Below are positions 57,744-64,000 of a stretch of 64,000 nt of DNA, in pieces; the first letter of the stretch is position 1; each line of letters begins with the position of its first letter. Origin of the DNA: Hirsutella rhossiliensis. Lineage: Eukaryota > Ascomycota > Sordariomycetes > Hypocreales > Ophiocordycipitaceae. Where the stretch lies: assembly GCF_020360975.1 (NCBI RefSeq), contig NW_025408676.1:2728001-2792000 (forward strand), written 5' to 3'. The notes below the pieces were generated by a model that ran no database searches, was not told where the DNA came from, and worked only from the letters and a program-made list of their open reading frames with translations. The translations under genes and the position numbers were made by a program.

Positions 57744-58964
57744 ATGTCTCGAAGGCTCAGCCATCTCTGGTCCAAGTTGCGCACAAGACGGAAAACCATG
57801 ACGGCCGAGCCAGCAACGCTCGACATTGTGCTGCGCAACGACACCGGGGCGGCGCAGCTCTACGCGCACATTACGGGCTCGGACAACGCGGGCCTCGTGC
57901 TGATCGGCGCCGACGGCAAGAGCGCGTACCGCCCCGTGTCGCCGGCCAGCACGCTGCAGCCGCTCGGGGCCGACTGCTCCATCCTGGTGGGCGGGCCCGG
58001 CAGCTCGCGGCGGGTGCAGGTGCCGCGGATGGCGGGGGCGCGCATCTGGTTCTGCAAGGACAGGGCGCTGACCTTTTTCGTCAACCCGGGCCCGGCGCTG
58101 GTGGAGCCGTCGGCGACGAACCCGACGGACCCCAACTACAACGTCGACTGGGGCTTCTGCGAGTTTACGTGGAACCAGCAGGAGCTGTACGTCAACGTGT
58201 CATTTGTCGACTTTGTCGGGCTGCCCATTTCGCTGCGGCTCGCCACGGGCGACGGGCGGGTCAAGACGGTGCCGGGACTGCCGTCGGACGGGCTGCAGAC
58301 GGTGTGCGGCAAGCTCGAGGAGCAGGCGCGGCGCGACGGCAAGGGCTGGGACAAGCTGGTGGTGCGCGACAAGGGCAGCGGGCGGCCGCTCCGGGCGCTC
58401 AGCCCCAACGCGGGCGGCGTGCTGGCGCCGGGCCTGTTTGGCGGCTACTACCAGGCCTACGTGGACGCCGTGTGGGTCAAGTACGCGGGCGAGGACCTGA
58501 CGGTGGACACGCAGTTCAAATGGGGCCGGGTCAAGGGCCGGGTCAACGGGGCCGACGGCAAGCTGACGTTTGCGGGATCCGGCAAGGCGGGGAGCAGCGG
58601 CGGGACGTTTGGCAAGCCGTCGGCGGCCGACATCTTCAGCTGCAGCACGGGCCCGTTTGCGGGGGGCGCAGGGGTGACGGAGGAGCAGCTCAACATCGGG
58701 GCGCGGCTGGCGGCGGCGCTGAACCGGTCGACGCTGCTGGGCAACGCGGACCAGCCCGAGGGCGAGAAGGTCGAGACGTACTATCAGCAGCCAGTGACGA
58801 ACCACTTTGCGCGCATCTGCCACGAGACGAGCGTCGAGGGCCGCGGCTACGCGTTCCCGTACGACGACGTCGGGCCGGCGGGCGGCAAGGACCAGTCGGG
58901 CTTTGTCAACGACCCGAATCCCAAGGAGCTGACGGTGTGCGTGGGCAGGCCTCTGACGGAGTGA
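57744..58964 (+). CDS. GH64-family beta-1,3-glucanase without signal peptide
   Basis: A single exon of 406 aa. An ATG at 57798 (MTAEPATLDIVLRND) has the better -3 A context and would give 388 aa; the family-like sequence begins there. Conserved blocks: IVLRNDTGAAQLYAHITGSD (about 27-47), RIWFCKDRALTFFVNPGPAL (about 100-120), NPTDPNYNVDWGFCEFTWNQ (about 125-145), YVNVSFVDFVGLPISL (about 150-166), FGGYYQAYVDAVW (about 231) and NHFARICHE. These fit the thaumatin-like GH64 fold, which cleaves laminarin to pentasaccharides in bacterial members. No signal peptide or membrane segment is seen, unlike the preceding GH16 protein, so the fungal enzyme would be cytosolic or released unconventionally. Codon use is extremely GC-rich at third positions, which creates long shadow frames on both strands. 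Confidence 0.87.
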   Translation: MSRRLSHLWSKLRTRRKTMTAEPATLDIVLRNDTGAAQLYAHITGSDNAGLVLIGADGKSAYRPVSPASTLQPLGADCSILVGGPGSSRRVQVPRMAGARIWFCKDRALTFFVNPGPALVEPSATNPTDPNYNVDWGFCEFTWNQQELYVNVSFVDFVGLPISLRLATGDGRVKTVPGLPSDGLQTVCGKLEEQARRDGKGWDKLVVRDKGSGRPLRALSPNAGGVLAPGLFGGYYQAYVDAVWVKYAGEDLTVDTQFKWGRVKGRVNGADGKLTFAGSGKAGSSGGTFGKPSAADIFSCSTGPFAGGAGVTEEQLNIGARLAAALNRSTLLGNADQPEGEKVETYYQQPVTNHFARICHETSVEGRGYAFPYDDVGPAGGKDQSGFVNDPNPKELTVCVGRPLTE

Positions 58965-59750
58965 CGCGCCGCGACGGGGTTGGATGAGGGATGGTCCGTC
59001 CGGTTTCTTGTGTAACATATATATTGCATGTTGTGGCTGCTGCAGCCCCCAGATTGTACACGGCTGTCTGTTGATAGATTCGCTCTGAATGAAAGTACTG
59101 TACATAAATTTCCACAGTGTAATTAGGTAATTACAGCTAATTACAGTGAGTGTGGGTGCACGATGCACTGTATTCGTATTCGTACTCCCAACCCCCACCC
59201 AAGCCAAGCCAGGCCAAAAAAGGGATTCCAGCTCTGCCTTTACGGCTTCTCTGTGCACCACCTTCTGTGAGTTATCGGGTAACATAATACATCATCCTGA
59301 GCTCTCGGCAAGGCTCACTCAGCCCTCACGCATGCCTGGTGCCTACGGATACCCCCACGTTGTGCCACGGCCTCCTTCTACTGTACAGCTTCTAATACTG
59401 TACAGTACCTCCGTATAGCCTGGCTGGTGATTTTCCCGCGCCAACCACCAACCCAACCGCCAACCACGATTCACCTCCTTCAGCTTGGATTCGCCGCGCC
59501 TCGTCGCAGCAACAGGACAGATCGAGCTGAACAAGAAGCGGAACTTGCCGTCGGCGAGCCCCAGCAGGGAATGTCGCCATAGACCAAAGCCATAAATCAT
59601 CTAAACAGCAACGACCCCCATGTCGACGTCGACGTCCCGGGCCTGCGCCGGAGAGCGAGCCTTGCCGAGAGACGCCTCGTACACATCGCCTCCCGCGTCA
59701 TCCCGTCGTTGAGAAAGGGGCATGCTTCTGCGCAGACCTCACCTGCCATC
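58965..59750. promoter_or_regulatory. Intergenic region upstream of the Zn2Cys6 gene
   Basis: A 786-bp gap between two plus-strand genes. The motif cluster TACTGTACAG...CTGTACAGTACCTCCG lies at about 59389-59414, and ATTAGGTAATTACAGCTAATTACA at 59121-59144 is AT-rich with a short repeat. Nothing coding is seen. Confidence 0.45.
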
Positions 59751-61670
59751 ATGGTCTACTGTGGCAAGCCCTCCAAGGGCTGCTCCAGCTGCCGCGAGCG
59801 CAAGATTCGTGTAAGCCCGTCCTGACCTGTCCTCGTTCCAAGCCGAAAAAGAACAGTCTATTTACTATGACTGCCTCGTTCCCAGTGCGACCAGCGGCTG
59901 CCATCCTGCGGGCAGTGCGACAAGCGCCAGCAAGACTGCCCCGGCTATCGCAACCTGGTGGACCTCATGTTCCGCGACGAGAGCAACCATGTCATCGAGA
60001 GAGCAACCTCCGCCCGCAAGCGGCCCGCCAAGCAGAGGCATGGCGCTGGGCCTGGCCCGTCGACGGCCCCTCCGTCTCCCGCCCGATCCTCGTCGGCCAC
60101 CACCCTGATCCACCATCCAAGGCCTTTTCTCGACACCTTGGACGCCTGCTCCGACACTCCTCGCCAGCAAGACTTCCTCGACAGTGACGACATCCCCTAC
60201 GCCCTCGTCCCCTCCCTCCGAGAGCGCGGCGTCGCCTTCTTCTTCGCCCGCCATGTCGCCACCGACCACGGCTGCTACCAAAACTACGACTTCATCTACG
60301 ACGTCTGGAAGCCTCCGCCGATCCTCGACAAGGTTGACTCCACAGACCCCATCCTCGCCAGCATGACCGCTGTCGGCCTCACCGGCCTCTCCAAGCTCAC
60401 CCGCTGCCCCGAGACCATGCTATGCGCCCGCCAGAGCTACGGCCGCGCACTCCACCTCGCCAACTGCGCCCTGCGCGACCCGGTCGAGGCCGTCAAGGAC
60501 AGCACCATGCTCGCCGTCCTCATCCTCGGCACCTACGAGTTCGTCTCGGGCCGCACGCCTCAGACCATTCGCGCCTGGCAGGTCCACGTCAACGGCGCCG
60601 CCGAGCTCGCCAGCATGAGGGGTGCTGCCCAGTTCCGCACCAAGGCCGGCGCCCGCATGTTCATCATGCTCTGCCACACCGTCCTCATCAGCTGCATCCG
60701 GAGCGGCCTGCCCATGCCCCAGTCCATGGTCGACCTTCGCAACCAGCTGTGGTACCTGACCGACACGGGCGGACCCATATGGCGCGTCGTCGACACCTTG
60801 TACAATGCGCTCCAGGTCCGCCACGACATTGCCTCTGGAAAGGTGGTCGGTCTTGACGCCATTGTCGAAAAGCTGTCCCAAGTCGAGCTTCAGTTTGCCA
60901 ACCTCGTCGAGAGCCTCCCCAGCGCCTGGAAATATCGCCAAGCCAAGCTCGCGAGGCCGCACCCGGCAGTCCTCGGCGACTCGTGTCATATCTACCTTGG
61001 ACTCACGCAGGCCACGACCTGGAACGGCATGCGCACAATGAGGATGCTGGTCCAGGAGACCATCCTCGACGTCTTGTACCACAGCGTTGACGATGCCACC
61101 AAGTTGCCACTGCATCTCCAGTTGCAGATGGTCAAGGCCATGAAGCTGATACAGATGCTGGGCGAGGCCTTTGTGGCCAGCGTCCCCCAGCACTTTGGCA
61201 TCGTCAGCTCCAAGGACGTCAAGCGCGACGAAAAGGGACACGGCACCGTGACCCCGCTGCCGACTGGTAAGCTGCCCTACAGGATCCTGTCGACGCCCTC
61301 GGCGCCCAAGCCGCTCCCCCAAGGCCCCTCGGCCACGGACATGTCCGCTACCGCACGGAGTCCCACGCTTCTCGACCCGACCCAATCCTGCGGCCACGAA
61401 AAGGGTCACGAGCGCTTCCTGACCCTTGCGACCGCCAGCCACACCATCATCTGGCCGCTTTACACGCTCGGCATGTCGTCATCATGCACTCCCGACGTCA
61501 TGGCCTACGTGCTCGACCGGCTGGATGCCATGTACAAGGAGACGGGCTTCGAGCAGGCCCGCGTCGTCTCCAACATTGTCAAGGGAAAGGTGCACTCCCT
61601 GTCATGGGACAACATTCCCACCGCGAGCTTGCCGGGGCTGCCGGAAGGTGCCCTGCCCTTCATGGTCTAG
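59751..61670 (+). CDS. Zn2Cys6 transcription factor
   Basis: Two exons, 59751-59810 and 59886-61670, give 614 aa. The binuclear cluster is complete across the 75-nt intron (phase 0): Cys 11, 14, 21, 28, 31 and 38 in the spacing C-x2-C-x6-C-x6-C-x2-C-x6-C, within GKPSKGCSSCRERKIRC and DQRLPSCGQCDKRQQDCPGY. The basic linker RKRPAKQRHGAG follows. The rest is helical and resembles the Fungal_trans_2 (PF11951) type of middle region, not the usual PF04082: ALVPSLRERGVAFFFARHVA, LAVLILGTYEFVSG, TIRAWQVHVNGAAELASMR and FIMLCHTVLISCIRSGLPMP. Such proteins are nuclear regulators with unpredictable targets. It lies next to GH64 and converges with the cyclophilin gene. Confidence 0.92.
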
Positions 61671-62040
61671 ACGAGATCGGAGGTGCCTACTTGCGGCCCT
61701 TTGCCCTCATGACGGGCACGCTAGGGGTCAAGCATATGCACAGACGGTAACTCTATGGCTGCCCCATTGTTGGTATTGTCTGGCCAGGTGCCAACTGCAT
61801 GGCGCGACCAGATTCATGGGCCAGTGCCAGTTAAGAGGATGCGACTTCAGGCTAAGAAGGCCCGCGTTAGCTGGTGAGGAACAAATCAAGTGAAGGGTCG
61901 ATACACGTACCTTTTACTTCCTTATGTTGCTCCCGCCCATCCGACCCTGTTGCGGTTGTTTGACAGCGTACTGTCCTCCACGCAATCCACTACATAGGTA
62001 TCTCCCTTCTCTTTGACTCCTCGACTCCAGCATATCATGC
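61671..62040. other. Convergent 3' intergenic region
   Basis: A 370-bp gap between the Zn2Cys6 gene (plus) and the cyclophilin gene (minus). Nothing coding is seen. Confidence 0.4.
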
Positions 62041-63945
62041 CTACCAGCCATCAAAGTTGCCAAACCCGCCGGCCTTGAACTTCTTCTTGACCGGCTCCTC
62101 CCAAGTGTCCACATCCTGGCCCGCATCGCCACTGCCGTCAGGACCCACGGCAGCTTGCAGGTACTTCCCCACGGCCTGCCTCGCCTCCCCCTTCGTCTGC
62201 GCGCCACCTCCTCGAATCCTCTTTCCCGTCCACGTCAACTTATCGTCCTCGGTGCCGCCTTGCCTGACAATCTCCTCGCGCCGCGCCTCTCGGCTCTGTT
62301 GCTCGCGGTGCTGCGCCAGGAACTCCTCAAACGGATCAATCAGCACCACCAGGTCCTTGATGAAGATCTTGTTGAGCGGGCGATCGGAGCCGTCCGTGGG
62401 GACCGCCTCCAGCTTGGTGAGAACGTCGAGGCCCGAGGTGACGCGCCCGAAGATGGTGTGCTTGCGGTCGAGATGCGACGCAGCCGTGTACGTGATGAAG
62501 AACTGCGACGAGTTTGTGTTTTTGCCCTTGTTGGCCATGGAAACTGCATCTTCTGTCAGCGAAATGACGCTTTCCTTGAGCTGTCCCTCCCGGCTGCTTT
62601 CTTCGGTTCTCTCTTGAGGCGGGGTAGCGGCTCACTGATTCCGCGGGCATTGTGCGCCAGGGGCCCCTCGAACTCGTCGTTAAAGTTCTTGCCCCATATA
62701 CTCGAACCACCTTTGCCCGTCCCCGATGGATCTCCCCCCTGGATCATGAAGCCGGGGATATTCCGATGGAACGCCACGCCCTTGTAGTATCCCTTTTGCG
62801 CCAGCCTGATGAAGTTCCACACTGCCTTTGGCGCCGTTTCCGTCTGCAGCTCGATTGTCAAATCTCCCAGGTTGGTCTCCATTTTGGCGTACCCCTTTGT
62901 CTTGACGCGCCTTGGCTTGAGCATAAACTCCTCATCAGTCAGTAGCGCACGCTCGCCGCTCGTCTCCGGGGTCAAGCCCGTGCTGGTAAAGCTCGCCGCG
63001 GCCTTGCCGGTTGTGTAGGCTGCTGAGTTGGGTGCCAGCGTCTTTTGCTGTATCATGGGTGTCCGCGCCAGTGGAGCTGCCGCGGCCGCTCGCTTGACCA
63101 CGGCGCCCGCGCTGTGGTTGACGTCGGCCCCGGCCTCTCGTGCCTTGCGCGCCTTGTCCACGGCGGCTTTCGCCTTGAGGACTTTGTTCCCCATGCTCCC
63201 CAGAGCGGCGGCATTGATGTTGCCGGCTTGGCGGGCTTCTTGCTGTTCCCTGGTCAACTGCGCCTCCTGTCTATCCTGCAGATACTTGAACTGATCCAGG
63301 TTGCGGCTCGCGGAATTTTGGGGATCCTGAAGGGTGATGATGTCGGCGCGCGTAAAGGGCTCGTCGTCGACCAGATCCTGCCACAACTTTGCTTTGATGT
63401 TCATTCGCTGGACCGTCTCCCACGCAAACACGTTGGCGTAGGTCCCATGGCGGATGGCGACGATGTGGGTGTTGTCGGTGAAGACCTTGTACGTGACTGG
63501 ATCAATGAGGTCGCCCTTGGCGTCGCCGAAACCTGCGTCGAGGGAGCTGGACTCTGAGTTCTTGGCAAAGTTGAGCTTGATCAGGTCATTTTTCAGCAGC
63601 GTCTGTCCGTTGACCGGGTTCTGGTCGGGGTGCTTGTCGAGCCAGGCGCCGATAACCTCGACGTCGAAGATTGTGCCTTCGGGGGTGCAGACGGGGTTCT
63701 TGAACGGCTGCAGGCTGGCGGCGCAGAAGTTGTAGGGCAGGCGGCGGAAGGACGCGCTGTGGTTTTCGGCGCGTGAGGAGGCATTGGCGCCGGCACTGGC
63801 CGAGTAGGCGTCGGACGAAGACCATTCGGAGTGCGTGATCTGGAGGCTTGCGGTCAGTGCTGGGGGAGGAAGGCTGGCATGAAAAGGCATACAGCACTCG
63901 GAGGGAGGACATGCTTACATAGAGTTTATCGGTGCCTTTGCCCAT
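62041..63945 (-). CDS. CYP8: U-box / cyclophilin peptidyl-prolyl isomerase (PPIL2, Cyp60/Cyp8 type)
   Basis: Three exons on the minus strand (63945-63919, 63839-62636, 62543-62041) give 577 aa. The first exon is only 27 nt (MGKGTDKLY), followed after 79 nt by [10 protein letters not shown], the invariant start of this family. A degenerate U-box follows (about 40-110: [40 protein letters not shown]). The middle is charged and Ala/Lys-rich (about 195-275). The cyclophilin domain spans about 320-470: [40 protein letters not shown], then after a 92-nt intron [18 protein letters not shown] and [14 protein letters not shown]. The Arg of [14 protein letters not shown] and the QFFI block are active-site features. 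PPIL2-type proteins act in the spliceosome and as E3 ligases. The C-terminal tail [15 protein letters not shown] is typical. Confidence 0.93.
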
Positions 63946-64000
63946 TATGACGATGTTTGGGAGGCAGAAAGACGGAGGCAGGGGGAGGACGGCGATGTTG

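Noticed and set aside
57332..58987. 551-codon frame overlapping GH64
   Set aside because: It is a shadow in another frame of a very GC-rich gene; the product is Arg/Gly/Ala low complexity while the 57744-58964 frame carries GH64 blocks.
60420..61442. 340-codon minus-strand frame over the Zn2Cys6 gene
   Set aside because: Antisense shadow caused by third-position GC; no family features.

Overview
The window reads as nuclear DNA of a filamentous ascomycete: GC-rich, about one gene per 2.5 kb, and short introns of roughly 50-140 nt with fungal branch sites (CTGAC/CTAAC). The gene set includes Zn2Cys6 and C2H2/fungal_trans regulators, DML1, Sgf73, CLU1, DUF2985 and GH16/GH64 glucanases. Protein style and gene content suggest Sordariomycetes, probably Hypocreales; this is inference from memory of homologues, not a database result. 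I rebuilt exon structures by hand from reading frame, splice sites and family conservation.

Layout. 0-8 kb: a gene cut by the left edge (minus), a 3.3 kb spacer, SEN15 (tRNA splicing), a DUF2985 membrane protein and a Yippee-like protein. 8-19 kb: an SLC35F6-like transporter, a fungal-specific orphan, CLU1 and an FHA-forkhead factor (FKH2). 20.4-22.5 kb: a Fot1/pogo-type DNA transposon with perfect 42-bp inverted repeats but a transposase broken into three frames, inserted 381 bp upstream of poly(A) polymerase. 23-36 kb: PAP1, DML1, a frameshifted peroxiredoxin-like gene, a septin-like GTPase with a C-terminal membrane segment, PHO85-type CDK, tafazzin, a NOSIP-like RING protein and a peroxisomal-type carrier. 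37-46 kb: SGF73 (SAGA), a disordered repeat-bearing protein and a CDC25-type Ras exchange factor. 46.1-51.5 kb: a 5.4 kb stretch with no gene I can support. 51.5-64 kb: a C2H2/fungal_trans regulator, GH16, GH64, a Zn2Cys6 regulator and a U-box/cyclophilin.

Most genes are housekeeping and there is no secondary-metabolite cluster. Themes recur: mitochondrial membrane, distribution and inheritance functions (CLU1, DML1, TAZ1), RNA processing (SEN15, PAP1, NOSIP-like, CYP8-like) and growth or cell-cycle signalling (FKH2, PHO85, CDC25, septin-like). Four pairs are divergent over short shared promoters.

Most notable: four GC-AG introns in three genes, two of them in DML1; the degenerate transposon next to an essential gene; a 66-nt frame-neutral intron placed just before the forkhead recognition helix; in-frame alternative splice sites in PAP1 and the RasGEF; and a one-base frameshift in an otherwise conserved peroxiredoxin-like gene. 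I saw no tRNA, rRNA or CRISPR array, and no convincing new multi-gene system.
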